From positions 186,001 through 250,000 of the forward strand of contig NZ_VRKO01000018.1 of the NCBI RefSeq assembly GCF_012271765.1: a stretch of DNA of 64,000 nucleotides, given 5' to 3'. Under the pieces are notes generated by a model. It worked only from the letters and a program-made list of their open reading frames with translations. It was not told where the DNA came from and made no database searches. The DNA is from Erwinia rhapontici. Lineage in GTDB: Bacteria; Pseudomonadota; Gammaproteobacteria; Enterobacterales; Enterobacteriaceae. This document shows positions 9,447 through 18,040 of this stretch, one piece after another (the stretch's first letter is position 1; the number at the start of each line of letters is the position of its first letter). The position numbers and the translations under genes are program-made.

Positions 9447-9578
9447 TTTCGTTCCACTGATTAAACGATCGATAGTTAAGTAAATCATGAAGTGAATAGT
9501 GGATACGAGTGATTTTCCTGCGGAGGGTTCCGTCAGATGATAGCCATAACTTTCCCCCTTTTTTTCTGAAGGATAACC

Positions 9579-10664
9579 ATGTCACACCAACATCTGATTT
9601 TCCCGGCGCGCGTACTGCGTGGCGCGGGAGTCATCAACCAGATCGGCACCCTCAGCCGTGAACTGGGCCAGCGTGTGCTGCTGATTGGCGGCCACCAGGC
9701 GCTGGCGGCGGTCAAAGACCGGGTGGCGCAACAGCTGACGGCAGCAGGTTGTCTGCTGGTGGGCAGCGAATGGTTTGGCGGCGAAACCTCATTACGCCAG
9801 ATTGCCCGCCTGGGCGCGCTGGCGCAGGAATATCAGGCCGACGTGATTATTGCAGCGGGGGGAGGTAAATCGCTGGATACCTGCAAGGCGGTCGGTGCCG
9901 AGCAGAATATCCCGGTGATCACCCTGCCCACCATCGCCGCGACCTGTTCGGCGGTGACGCCGTTAACCATTCGCTATGACGATAACGGCAACTTTTTTGA
10001 TATCTTCCCGCTGCCGCAGGCTCCGGCGGCGGTGATCATCGACAGCCAACTGCTGACCGAGGCACCGCTGCGCTGGCTGGCCGCAGGGCTGGGCGATACG
10101 CTGGCAAAATGGTATGAGTTTCGTGCGGTGAGCGAACGCCACCCGGCCGTGGATGCGAATGCGCTCTCCTCGCTGGCACACAGCCGTCTCTGCTATGACG
10201 TGATAGCAAAACACGGCCCGGCAGCCTGTGAAGCCGTGCGCCAGCGGCAGCCTGATCACGCTCTCGATCAGGCGCTGGATGCCATCTTCACCTTTGCCGG
10301 GCTGACTTCACTGATGAGCAACGGCGCCCATGCGGCGGCTTCCCATGCCATTTACGAAGGGTTCACTTTCGTCGACAAAACCCGCGAATTCGGCCACGGC
10401 CTGCTGGTCGGCTACGGCAATCTCTGCCTGCTGGCGCTGGAGCAGCGCGATGATGCAGAGCTGCTGGCAGAAATGCGCCTGGCGCGAGACTGTGGTGTAC
10501 CGCTTAGTCTGGCAGAGATTGCCGAACTGAATGCGGACGAACTGGCGGTGATTGTGCGTGAATCGGTGCATGCACCGGATATGGAAAATATGCGCGAGAC
10601 GGTGACAGAAAGTGCGCTGTATCAGGCGATGGCGCGCGTGGACGCGCTGGCCGCCCGCGTTTAG
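9579..10664 (+). CDS. Iron-containing alcohol dehydrogenase family protein (GldA/HcxA-like)
   Basis: NAD(P)-dependent dehydrogenase of the group III metal-dependent family, related to glycerol dehydrogenase GldA and hydroxycarboxylate dehydrogenase HcxA. The 361-residue protein has the dinucleotide-binding AAGGGKSLDTCKAVG (about 88-102), the TLPTIAATCSAVTPL segment typical of this branch, and probable metal ligands in LGDTLAKW, AASHAIYEG and FGHGLLVGYG. A spaced GAAGGA precedes the ATG. The divergent LysR gene suggests substrate-induced expression. GldA versus HcxA cannot be decided, so I assign no symbol. Confidence 0.85.
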   Translation: MSHQHLIFPARVLRGAGVINQIGTLSRELGQRVLLIGGHQALAAVKDRVAQQLTAAGCLLVGSEWFGGETSLRQIARLGALAQEYQADVIIAAGGGKSLDTCKAVGAEQNIPVITLPTIAATCSAVTPLTIRYDDNGNFFDIFPLPQAPAAVIIDSQLLTEAPLRWLAAGLGDTLAKWYEFRAVSERHPAVDANALSSLAHSRLCYDVIAKHGPAACEAVRQRQPDHALDQALDAIFTFAGLTSLMSNGAHAAASHAIYEGFTFVDKTREFGHGLLVGYGNLCLLALEQRDDAELLAEMRLARDCGVPLSLAEIAELNADELAVIVRESVHAPDMENMRETVTESALYQAMARVDALAARV

Positions 10665-10670
10665 CCCCGT

Positions 10671-10696
10671 CTCCCCCGGAAAGTGATCCGGGGGAG
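10671..10696. terminator. Hairpin between convergent genes, terminator-like
   Basis: Perfect 9-bp stem CTCCCCCGG/CCGGGGGAG with an 8-base loop, six bases after the dehydrogenase stop. There is no T-tract on either strand, so it may end transcription weakly or protect mRNA ends. Confidence 0.5.
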
Positions 10697-10709
10697 CGCG
10701 CCCGACCGC

Positions 10710-11240
10710 TTACCCAATCGGATCGATCGCCTTATACATGATCGTGGTGGCATCTATCACGCCAGCGGTCGATCGGGCATAGCCCGGGATCTGCCCGGCC
10801 ACCTTCCAGCCCAGCGAGAGGTAAAGCGGTTCAGCCGCATCCCCGCTGCGCGTGTCCAGCACCAGCAGACTGCGCCCGAGTTCACGTCCCCGGGCTTCTG
10901 CCTGCTGCATCAGTTCACGGGCAATCCCGCAGCGGCGTGCATCCGGATGCACCAACAGTTTGATCACTTCGGCACGATGCACGCCGTTCGCGGGCATAGC
11001 CAGCACCAGCATTACCGTCCCGACAATTCGCCCGTCGCGCTTCGCCACCAGCAGCTGTTTATCCCCGCAGGCCAGGCTGAGAACGGCATCCTGCCAGAAA
11101 TGGTGCAGCCTCTGCGCATCACGATCGATAAAGCCAATACTGGCACCCTGCGCCACGCAGCCATCCAGCACCTCACACAATGCAGGCAGCGCCTGCTGCG
11201 CCTGACCGGCATCCAGCCATTGATAATCAATATTGTTCAT
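10710..11240 (-). CDS. GNAT-family N-acetyltransferase
   Basis: The 176-residue protein has the acetyl-CoA-binding GNAT core: strands around GRIVGTVMLVLA, then VIKLLVHPDARRCGIARELMQQAEARGRELG (motif A, pyrophosphate loop) and AEPLYLSLGWKVAGQIPGYA (motif B). Its ATG overlaps the stop of the upstream XRE-cupin gene by four bases (ATGA), so the two are translationally coupled. The acceptor substrate is unknown. The pairing with a sensor-like regulator suggests detoxification or amino-compound metabolism, which is an inference. Confidence 0.85.
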   Translation of the reverse strand: MNNIDYQWLDAGQAQQALPALCEVLDGCVAQGASIGFIDRDAQRLHHFWQDAVLSLACGDKQLLVAKRDGRIVGTVMLVLAMPANGVHRAEVIKLLVHPDARRCGIARELMQQAEARGRELGRSLLVLDTRSGDAAEPLYLSLGWKVAGQIPGYARSTAGVIDATTIMYKAIDPIG

Positions 11241-11800
11241 GGACGGGCCACCACCAGTGCATAGCGTGCACCGCCCGCTTCAGGTGCATGAAAGCGGGTG
11301 CGGCCAAACAGATGAAAACGCAGGCAGTCCCCCTGCTCCAGCCGCCAGAAACGCTCATCCATTTGAAATTCCAGTACGCCATCCAGGATCCAGATATGTT
11401 GCTCAAGCCCGGCAATCGGCGGAATGTCGTAGTCAATACGTGCCCCTCCCGCCAGCCGGGCTTCCACAAGCTCCGCATGAAACGCCTGCGCAGGCGGGGA
11501 GAGCGATCGGCGCTGGTAGCCATTTTCTACATCGTGCCAGACGCTTTGCTGCTCAGGCCGTAAAAGTTGTACAGCTTCCTGTTCCACTTCGCTTAACAAA
11601 CGTGACATCGTTAATCCGTAGGCATTACACAGTCGGTTAAGCAAAGAGGCTGTCGGGCTGGTCTCAGCCCGCTCGATACGGGATAGCGAAGCGCGGCTAA
11701 TCCCGGTAAGCTCGGCAAGTGTCTCCAGCGACCAGCCCTTTTCCACACGCAGGTCGGCCAGACGTTGTGCCAGCCGCTGTTCCGTTGGGGTTTGTTCCAT
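11237..11800 (-). CDS. XRE-family regulator with C-terminal cupin domain
   Basis: The 187-residue protein has an N-terminal helix-turn-helix (LRVEKGWSLETLAELTGISRASLSRIERAETSPTASLLNRL, about 17-57) and a C-terminal cupin small-molecule domain (YDIPPIAGLEQHIWILDGVLEFQ, then LEQGDCLRFHLFGRTRFHAPE). This architecture is shared with regulators such as PuuR. It is the first gene of a two-gene operon with the acetyltransferase. A 9-bp inverted repeat 8 bp upstream of its start may be its own operator. Confidence 0.88.
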   Translation of the reverse strand: MEQTPTEQRLAQRLADLRVEKGWSLETLAELTGISRASLSRIERAETSPTASLLNRLCNAYGLTMSRLLSEVEQEAVQLLRPEQQSVWHDVENGYQRRSLSPPAQAFHAELVEARLAGGARIDYDIPPIAGLEQHIWILDGVLEFQMDERFWRLEQGDCLRFHLFGRTRFHAPEAGGARYALVVARP

Positions 11801-11807
11801 CTTGGTT

Positions 11808-11840
11808 TCTCATATTTGGGAATTAATCTCTAATATGAGA
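11808..11840. promoter_or_regulatory. Inverted repeat upstream of the XRE-cupin gene, candidate operator
   Basis: TCTCATATT (11808-11816) and AATATGAGA (11832-11840) form a perfect 9-bp inverted repeat with a 15-bp spacer, immediately before the XRE-cupin start. The half-site spacing of 24 bp would suit a regulator dimer or pair of dimers. Autoregulation is inferred. Confidence 0.6.
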
Positions 11841-11868
11841 TATAGCCGTTTATTTTCATCATTTCAAC

Positions 11869-11895
11869 TTGTACAACAAATAATACTTTGTACAA
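11869..11895 (+). promoter_or_regulatory. Two TTGTACAA boxes and promoter of the mlrA operon
   Basis: TTGTACAA, itself palindromic, occurs at 11869-11876 and 11888-11895 (19 bp apart). The second box can serve as -35 element (TTGTAC), with TAGGCT at 11911 as -10 after 17 bp. MerR-family regulators of the MlrA/LitR group recognise TGTACA-containing half-sites, so this is a likely autoregulatory operator for mlrA and the following genes. Confidence 0.65.
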
Positions 11896-11951
11896 CCTGA
11901 TAATATTGGTTAGGCTGATAAAAAGTCTGACAGCAAGTCAAGAGGTAATAC

Positions 11952-12683
11952 ATGGCACTGTACAGCATCGGTGACGTCGCAGAACGCTGCGGCATTAATC
12001 CGGTCACGCTGCGCGCCTGGCAACGTCGTTATGGTCTGCTGAAACCACAGCGCACCGAAGGGGGTCATCGTCTGTTTGATGAAGACGATATTGCGCGCAT
12101 TGAAGAGATTAAACGCTGGATTGAGAGCGGCGTGCCGGTCGGTAAGGTCAAAGCGCTGCTCGAAGGCGAAAACGTTAATATTGATGATGGGTGGCTTGCC
12201 CTTCAGGAAGAGATGCTGGCGGTTATTCGCCTCGTGCGTCCGTCAAAGCTACGCGTAAAAATCGCCTCAATGGGTAAAGAAAACCCGGCAGAAATGCTTA
12301 TCGACCATGTTTTCATCCCCATCCGCCAGCGCCTTGGTTTAGATCAAAATACCGCCCGGGCCATGTGTAGTTTATTAGATGGTGCTTTAATTGATTACAT
12401 AAGCTTCTGTTTAACGGGTTCACGCAAGAAAGCAGGCAAAGATGCACTGCTGATTGGCTGGGGCCTGACGGACCGACCCCGCCTGTGGCTGGAAGCCTGG
12501 CGACTCTCGCAGCAGGGCTGGCGCATTGACATCCTGGCCGAGCCGCTGGAGTCTCCCCGCCCCGAGCTTTTCCCCGGTCAGCATATTTTTGTTTATACCG
12601 GAAAAGCGTTAACCAAACGCCAGCAGGAACAGATGAGCCACTGGCAGGCGCAGGGGTTCTCGATTACCGCATACGGTCACTAA
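11952..12683 (+). CDS. mlrA: MerR-family regulator MlrA
   Basis: Nearly collinear with E. coli MlrA (YehV), the activator of the curli regulator csgD, and of the same length (243 residues). The N-terminal MerR helix-turn-helix reads [28 protein letters not shown] (about 15-42). The C-terminal half resembles the helical plus Rossmann-like cobalamin-binding module of CarH/LitR, but I see no DxHxxG cobalamin-ligand motif, so it probably does not bind B12. It leads a block of eight same-strand genes starting 10 bp downstream, which E. coli does not have at this place, so here it may control lipid modification as well as, or instead of, curli. Confidence 0.87.
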   Translation: MALYSIGDVAERCGINPVTLRAWQRRYGLLKPQRTEGGHRLFDEDDIARIEEIKRWIESGVPVGKVKALLEGENVNIDDGWLALQEEMLAVIRLVRPSKLRVKIASMGKENPAEMLIDHVFIPIRQRLGLDQNTARAMCSLLDGALIDYISFCLTGSRKKAGKDALLIGWGLTDRPRLWLEAWRLSQQGWRIDILAEPLESPRPELFPGQHIFVYTGKALTKRQQEQMSHWQAQGFSITAYGH

Positions 12684-12693
12684 GGAATCAGGT

Positions 12694-13125
12694 ATGACTC
12701 AGCAGGCCGCACTACAGCAGTTAGTGACATTTTACCAGACGCTGGACAGCGACAGGCTGACAATGCTGGCGCAGATTTACCATCCGGAGATCTGCCTGAG
12801 CGATCCGGTAGGTGAACACCAGGGCATTGCGGTGGTGGAGCAGTACTTTGCCAGCCTGCTGAAAAACATGCGTTACTGCCGCTTTGTGGTGACGCAGGTG
12901 CGCGAGTTTGATACCGACGCGCTGCTGCTGTGGCGCATGGAGTATGCCCACCCTGCCCTGCAACGGGGAGCTGACCAGACGCTGGAGGGCAGCAGCTACC
13001 TGCAATTTCGCGACAATAAAGTGGTCTTTCAGCGCGATTACTACGATATGGGCGCCATGCTCTACGAAAAGCTACCGTTGCTGGGCACGATCATCGGCCT
13101 GGTCAAAAAGAGGTTGCAACCATGA
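12694..13125 (+). CDS. NTF2-like / SnoaL-like fold protein
   Basis: 143-residue small alpha+beta-barrel protein (LQQLVTFYQTLDSDRLTMLAQIYHPEICLSDPVGEHQGIAVVEQYFASLL, then the strand-rich second half). Proteins of this fold act as small hydrolases/isomerases or ligand carriers. Relatives occur beside MerR regulators and CFA-synthase-like genes in other gammaproteobacteria, as I recall. It begins 10 bp after mlrA and its stop overlaps the ATG of the SDR gene by four bases, so it is part of the operon. Its exact role is unknown. Confidence 0.8.
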   Translation: MTQQAALQQLVTFYQTLDSDRLTMLAQIYHPEICLSDPVGEHQGIAVVEQYFASLLKNMRYCRFVVTQVREFDTDALLLWRMEYAHPALQRGADQTLEGSSYLQFRDNKVVFQRDYYDMGAMLYEKLPLLGTIIGLVKKRLQP

Positions 13126-13838
13126 AACGTGTCCTGATCACTGGCGCCAGCTCCGGCATCGGCCTGCAATTAGCGCAGGATTATGCAACGGAAGGCTGGC
13201 ATGTCACCGCCTGCGGGCGTAATCCGGAGCGACTGGACGCACTGCGCCAGCAGTTCCCGCTGATTGACATCTGCCTGTTTGATATCACTGACCTGGCTGA
13301 AACGCGCGCCGCTCTGGACGGCAAGCGGGCAGATCTGGCGATCCTCTGTGCAGGCACCTGTGAATATCTTGACCATGGCATTGTCGATGCCGAAAAAGTC
13401 CACCGCGTGATGCTGACGAACTTCAGTGGTCCGGTGAACTGCCTGGACAGCCTGCTCCCACAGATGCAGCCTGGCAGCCGCGTGGCGCTGGTCGGCTCTA
13501 CCGCCAGCATGGTTCCCCTGCCGCGCGCCGAAGCGTACGGTGCCTCGAAAGCCGCGCTGGCCTATTTCGCCCGCAGCCTGGCGCAGGATGTCAAGCGTCA
13601 GCAGATTGGCATCACGCTGGTGCTGCCCGGCTTTGTCGACACGCCGCTGACACAGCGCAACGATTTTGCCATGCCGATGATTGTCGACGTGGTTCAGGCT
13701 TCGCGCTTTATCCGGCGCGGGCTGGCAAAAGGAAAGGCCGAAATCGCTTTCCCGGCGCTGTTTGCTTTTATTCTGCGGGTGACCTCACGGTTGCCCCAGG
13801 CCCTTCAGCGTCTGTTAACGCAAAAAATAGCGAGGTAA
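13122..13838 (+). CDS. Short-chain dehydrogenase/reductase
   Basis: Classical SDR of 238 residues with the NAD(P) motif TGASSGIG (7-14), the NAG-like segment LCAGT, catalytic Ser in VGSTAS and the YGASK tetrad pair (Tyr and Lys about 140-144), plus PGFVDTPLT after the active site. It overlaps the preceding gene by four bases and is followed after three bases by the FAD oxidase. In this operon it probably oxidises or reduces a lipid-derived alcohol or ketone (inference). Confidence 0.88.
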   Translation: MKRVLITGASSGIGLQLAQDYATEGWHVTACGRNPERLDALRQQFPLIDICLFDITDLAETRAALDGKRADLAILCAGTCEYLDHGIVDAEKVHRVMLTNFSGPVNCLDSLLPQMQPGSRVALVGSTASMVPLPRAEAYGASKAALAYFARSLAQDVKRQQIGITLVLPGFVDTPLTQRNDFAMPMIVDVVQASRFIRRGLAKGKAEIAFPALFAFILRVTSRLPQALQRLLTQKIAR

Positions 13839-13841
13839 TGC

Positions 13842-15107
13842 GTGCGCATTGCGATTATTGGCAGTGGAATTGCTGGCCTGAGCTGTGCGTGGAAATTAGC
13901 CCCACGCACCGAGGTTCATCTTTATGAAACCGGCAGTACACTCGGTGGCCATACCGCCACGGTGGACGTTGAGCTGGACGGTCAGCACTGGGCGATTGAT
14001 ACCGGATTCATTGTTTTTAACGATCGCACTTATCCGCGTTTTCAGGGATTCCTGGCCGAACTGGGGCTGGAAGGCAGGCCCACGGAAATGAGTTTTTCGG
14101 TGCGCAATTCCCGCACCGGGCTGGAGTATAACGGCCACACGCTCAGCAGCCTTTTCGCCCAGCGTAGCAACCTGTTAAAGCCCTCGTTTTATCGCTTCCT
14201 CGCAGAGATCGTGCGGTTTAATCGCTGTGGAAAGCAGTGGCTGGCGCAGCAGCAGGACCAGGGTTCACTGGATGAGTTTCTGACCGCGCAGGGCTTTAGT
14301 GAATTTTTTGCCCGGCACTATATTTTGCCGATGGGTGCCGCCATCTGGTCAGTCTCACTGAGTGAGATGCGCCGTATGCCGCTGACCCAGTTTCTGAACT
14401 TCTTCCATCATCACGGCCTGCTGGATTTAACCCAGCGACCACAATGGTACGTGGTGCCCGGCGGTTCACGGGAATATATCCGCCGCATGATGCAGCTTAT
14501 CGGGCAGCAGATGCAGGTGTATCTCGATACCCCGGTCACCCGGATAACGCGTGACCCCGATGGCGTCACGCTGGAAAGCCCGCGAGGCGTTGAGCGCTAT
14601 GACCAGGTGATTTTCGCCTGTCACAGCGATCAGGCATTGCAGCTGCTGGGCGATGCGTCGCCGCAGGAAAGTGAGATGTTGGCCGGGGTGCCCTATCGCG
14701 CCAATGAAGTGGTGCTGCATACCGATACCCGTTTGCTACCACAGAACCGCGCAGCCTGGGCGAGCTGGAACTACCGTCTGGATGATGAAGCAAACGACAG
14801 CGAACAGCAGGGTGCCAGCGTGACATACAATATGAATATCCTGCAGGGCATTCAGTCACCGCATACGTTCTGCGTCAGCCTCAACCCGACACAACCGATC
14901 GATCCGGCCCGCGTGTTACGCCGCTTTGAATACCATCATCCGCAGTTCGGACCACATGCTCTGTGCACACAAGAGCAGCGGCTGCTGCTGAACGGGAACA
15001 ACCGCACCTGGTTCTGCGGTGCCTGGAGCTACAACGGTTTTCATGAAGATGGCATTCGCAGCGCGTTAGATGTGACGACGGCCATGGACCAGGCAGGTTT
15101 ACTGTGA
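13842..15107 (+). CDS. FAD-dependent oxidoreductase (amine-oxidase fold)
   Basis: 421-residue flavoprotein with the dinucleotide fold RIAIIGSGIAGLSCAW (2-17) and ETGSTLGGHTATV (second FAD contact). The C-terminal FAD segment reads WFCGAWSYNGFHEDGIRSAL. It starts with GTG at 13842, preceded by GAGG. Proteins of this kind accompany DUF1365 and CFA-synthase-like genes; in Rhodobacter a related oxidase (UfaO) takes part in furan fatty acid formation. By analogy the enzyme may desaturate or oxidise a methylated acyl chain in membrane phospholipids. Confidence 0.85.
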   Translation: MRIAIIGSGIAGLSCAWKLAPRTEVHLYETGSTLGGHTATVDVELDGQHWAIDTGFIVFNDRTYPRFQGFLAELGLEGRPTEMSFSVRNSRTGLEYNGHTLSSLFAQRSNLLKPSFYRFLAEIVRFNRCGKQWLAQQQDQGSLDEFLTAQGFSEFFARHYILPMGAAIWSVSLSEMRRMPLTQFLNFFHHHGLLDLTQRPQWYVVPGGSREYIRRMMQLIGQQMQVYLDTPVTRITRDPDGVTLESPRGVERYDQVIFACHSDQALQLLGDASPQESEMLAGVPYRANEVVLHTDTRLLPQNRAAWASWNYRLDDEANDSEQQGASVTYNMNILQGIQSPHTFCVSLNPTQPIDPARVLRRFEYHHPQFGPHALCTQEQRLLLNGNNRTWFCGAWSYNGFHEDGIRSALDVTTAMDQAGLL

Positions 15108-15820
15108 ACAGCGTGCTGTACAGCGGCCATGTGCGCCATCGTCGCTTCACCCCGGTGGATCATCAGTTCAGCTACCGCATTTTTATGCCGCTGATTGATC
15201 TTGATGAACTGCCGTTACTGAAAAGCGTCGGCATCGGCCACCACAATCTGCGCGCTGCCAGCTTCAGTGAGGACGATTATCTTGGTGGCGGCAGCGGCAT
15301 CAAAGAGCGTGCTCAGGCGCGCATTGCCGCCCTGACTGGGGAACATCTTACCGGACGTGTGATGCTGCTGACGCAGCTGCGTTACTTTGGCTGCTCATTC
15401 AATCCTGTCAACCTTTACTACCTGTACGATGCCGCCGACAGCCTGCGCTGGATGCTGGCCGAAGTGCGTAATACGCCGTGGAATGAGCGTCATACGTATG
15501 CGGTGAAACCTGACGGCAGCGAAACCACGCAGAAAGCGTTTCATGTTTCTCCGTTTAATCCCATGGAGATGGTTTACCACTGGCGGCTGTCCCCGCCGGG
15601 TAAATCACTGCTGGTGCATATTGAGAATCACCGTGAGGGGCGCGAGTTTGACGCCACCCTGCATTTACGACGTCAGCCGCTGACCCGGCAGACGCTGCGC
15701 CATTTTCTCTGGCGTTTTCCAATGATGACCGTTCGTACCGCGCTGGCGATTTACTGGCAGGCGTGGAAACTTTGGCGCAAAGGTGCGCCGGTGTATGACC
15801 ACAGCAAGTCGGAGAAATAA
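15104..15820 (+). CDS. DUF1365 family protein
   Basis: 238-residue protein with typical DUF1365 features: an N-terminal GHVRHRRFTPVDHQFSYRIFMPLIDLDEL, then TQLRYFGCSFNPVNLYYLYD and HVSPFNPMEMVYHWR. The GTG start overlaps the stop of the FAD oxidase gene (GTGA). The biochemical function is not settled; the family is nearly always next to an FAD oxidase and a CFA-synthase-like methyltransferase, which points to fatty-acid modification. No signal peptide is visible. Confidence 0.87.
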   Translation: MNSVLYSGHVRHRRFTPVDHQFSYRIFMPLIDLDELPLLKSVGIGHHNLRAASFSEDDYLGGGSGIKERAQARIAALTGEHLTGRVMLLTQLRYFGCSFNPVNLYYLYDAADSLRWMLAEVRNTPWNERHTYAVKPDGSETTQKAFHVSPFNPMEMVYHWRLSPPGKSLLVHIENHREGREFDATLHLRRQPLTRQTLRHFLWRFPMMTVRTALAIYWQAWKLWRKGAPVYDHSKSEK

Positions 15821-15823
15821 CCC

Positions 15824-17053
15824 ATGACTGGCACTGATTTCAGCCTGGCACGCCGTGCAAAAACGGGTAAACGCTTCTCCGCATCACGCCGGGTGATTTT
15901 ATCCCTGTTGCAGGGCATCAAAGGGGCGGGATTAACCCTGCATGACCCGCATCTCGGCACCTGCTTCTTCGGCGATGCGCAGGCTGCGCTTCAGGCCGAA
16001 GTGATGGTGCATCACTCACGAGCGTATCGCCGTATCCTGCTGGGCGGCAGCATTGCCGCTGCAGAAACCTATATGGATGGCGAATGGGAAACCCCGGACT
16101 TAACCGCCGTGATCCTGACGCTGGCACAAAATACCCGTGTCGCTGATAAACTGGAGGCCCGCCTCAGCTGGCTGACCGCACCGTTTAATCAGCTGCGTCA
16201 TGCGTTGCGCCGCAACAATGTGCGCCAGGCAAAGCGCAATATCGCCGCCCATTACGACCTCGGCAACGACTTCTACACCACGTTTCTTGATGAGGCGATG
16301 CTCTATTCCAGCGCCTGGTTCCAGCAGCCGGAGATGACGCTGGAGCAGGCGCAGCAGGCCAAAATGAAACGCCTGTGCGTGAAGCTGGGGCTGACGCCGA
16401 ATGATCATCTGCTGGAGATTGGCAGCGGCTGGGGCGCCATGGCTGAATTTGCCGCTCGCGAGTACGGCTGCCGGGTGACCACCACCACCATCTCGCGCGA
16501 ACAGTATGTCTATTGCTGTCAGCGCATCGCCGCCGCCGGGCTGAGCGACCAGGTAACCGTGCTGTGTGAAGATTACCGTGATCTTAGCGGCCAGTACGAC
16601 AAAATTGTCTCGATAGAGATGATAGAAGCGGTGGGTAAAGCCTATATTCCGCTGTTTATTCAGCGCTGCCAGCAGTTGCTGAAGCCGGGCGGCCGTCTGG
16701 CATTGCAGGCGATCACCATCAGTGAAGAACGTTTTGACAGCTATGCGCGCGGCGTCGATTTTATCCAGCGTTATATCTTCCCCGGCGGCTTTTTACCCTC
16801 CGTCAGCCTGTTGCAGAACACGCTGCAAGAAATCAGCGATTTCAGCGAAATTGACCAGCTGGAAATCGGCCCGGACTACGCGCAGACCTTGCAACTGTGG
16901 CGGCGGCGGTTTGACAACGCCTGGCCACAGCTGTCAAAAGGACGCTTTGATGAGCGCTTCCGCCGTATGTGGCTGTTTTATCTCTGCTATTGCGAGGCGG
17001 GTTTCCGCGCGCAGACCATTGGCACCGTCCAGCTCACACTGCAACGCGCATGA
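15824..17053 (+). CDS. Cyclopropane-fatty-acyl-phospholipid synthase-like methyltransferase
   Basis: S-adenosylmethionine-dependent enzyme of 409 residues acting on unsaturated acyl chains of membrane phospholipids. Class I methyltransferase features are AAHYDLGNDFY (141-151), LLEIGSGWGAM (196-206) and IEMIEAVGKAY (264-274, Glu268). Compared from memory with E. coli CFA synthase, the bicarbonate-pocket Cys139 and His266 correspond to Ser163 and Gln295 here, so it may belong to a divergent branch that methylates rather than cyclopropanates. It lies 4 bp after the DUF1365 gene and overlaps the next gene by four bases. Confidence 0.85.
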   Translation: MTGTDFSLARRAKTGKRFSASRRVILSLLQGIKGAGLTLHDPHLGTCFFGDAQAALQAEVMVHHSRAYRRILLGGSIAAAETYMDGEWETPDLTAVILTLAQNTRVADKLEARLSWLTAPFNQLRHALRRNNVRQAKRNIAAHYDLGNDFYTTFLDEAMLYSSAWFQQPEMTLEQAQQAKMKRLCVKLGLTPNDHLLEIGSGWGAMAEFAAREYGCRVTTTTISREQYVYCCQRIAAAGLSDQVTVLCEDYRDLSGQYDKIVSIEMIEAVGKAYIPLFIQRCQQLLKPGGRLALQAITISEERFDSYARGVDFIQRYIFPGGFLPSVSLLQNTLQEISDFSEIDQLEIGPDYAQTLQLWRRRFDNAWPQLSKGRFDERFRRMWLFYLCYCEAGFRAQTIGTVQLTLQRA

Positions 17054-17532
17054 GCCGCCTGCGCTTCTGGTTGCTCACCCTCGGTTTTGATCTCTACTGG
17101 GGGCTGGCCGTGGCGCTGCGCGAGCGCATCGGGCTGCTGCTGTGCGCCGGGGCGCTGCTGGCCTGGCTGCTGAGCCCGCGCGTGATGAAGCTGCGCCTGC
17201 TGCTGGTCGCGCTGGCAGGTATCGCGCTCGACAGTCTGTGGCTGGGCGTCGATCTGTTCAGTTTTAGCGGCAGCCACGCGTTTCCCGTCTGGATGCTTGC
17301 ACTGTGGCTGACGTTCGCCTGCTGGTGGGGGCTGATCCTCCATCGCTTTGCACCTGACTGGCGCTGGCTGATCGTGGCTGGCGCATTCGGCGGACCCTTT
17401 TCCTATTTCATTGGTGAGCGGCTCGGTGGCCTGCAATGGCATCAGTCACCCGCCATGGCGCTGGGTGCGCTGGCGATTGGCTGGGCGATCTGGCTACCGT
17501 TAGCCAGCAGACTCCTGCGGAGAAATTCATGA
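17050..17532 (+). CDS. DUF2878 family integral membrane protein
   Basis: 160-residue inner-membrane protein with about five hydrophobic segments (RLRFWLLTLGFDLYWGLAVAL; LLLCAGALLAWLL; LLLVALAGIALDSLW; WMLALWLTFACWWGLILH; MALGALAIGWAIWLPLA). The ATG at 17050 overlaps the stop of the methyltransferase gene (ATGA), and its stop overlaps the next ATG in the same way, so it is translationally coupled on both sides. The function is unknown; membrane location fits a system working on phospholipids. Confidence 0.82.
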   Translation: MSRLRFWLLTLGFDLYWGLAVALRERIGLLLCAGALLAWLLSPRVMKLRLLLVALAGIALDSLWLGVDLFSFSGSHAFPVWMLALWLTFACWWGLILHRFAPDWRWLIVAGAFGGPFSYFIGERLGGLQWHQSPAMALGALAIGWAIWLPLASRLLRRNS

Positions 17533-18038
17533 AAAAATGGCTGTTATTGCTGTTGTTGTTTTCATCGCTGAGCCAGGCCGCTGACTGGCTACGCTGGAAG
17601 AACGTGGGCAAAGCGACGCTGACCTGGGGGCCATTTACACTGTACGATTCCCAGCTCCTGACGCCCGGCGGACGCTGGCAACCCGAGCAGTGGCCGCTGG
17701 CACTGGTGATCACCTACCGCCGCGACATCAGCCGCCAGGAACTGCTGGATGCCACGCTGGAACAGTGGCAGGCACAGAATACCGGCAGCAGCGATCAGCG
17801 TCAGCAGTGGCTACAACAGCTGGCCACCGTCTGGCCGGACGTCAGCGATGGCACCCGCCTGGCATTTCAGGCGGATGCCCGCGGCGGACAGTTTTACTGG
17901 CAGGCCGCCGGAACGCAGGCGGCTATTAGCCCGATCGGCCCGCGCTTTGACGCTGCCTTTCGCGACGCTTTCCTCAATATCTGGCTATCGCCATCGTCGA
18001 CTTACCCCGATATCCGTCGGGAACTGACCGGAGGTTAA
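17529..18038 (+). CDS. Chalcone isomerase-like family exported protein
   Basis: 169-residue protein with a signal peptide (MKKWLLLLLLFSSLSQAADW, cleavage after SQA), followed by a chalcone-isomerase-like domain (VGKATLTWGPFTLYDSQLLTPGG, LALVITYRRDISRQELLDAT, and a C-terminal FDAAFRDAFLNIWLS). In bacteria such proteins are thought to bind fatty acids rather than flavonoids. The start at 17529 overlaps the DUF2878 stop by four bases. It is probably a periplasmic ligand-binding or isomerase component of the operon. Confidence 0.83.
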   Translation: MKKWLLLLLLFSSLSQAADWLRWKNVGKATLTWGPFTLYDSQLLTPGGRWQPEQWPLALVITYRRDISRQELLDATLEQWQAQNTGSSDQRQQWLQQLATVWPDVSDGTRLAFQADARGGQFYWQAAGTQAAISPIGPRFDAAFRDAFLNIWLSPSSTYPDIRRELTGG

Positions 18039-18040
18039 TC

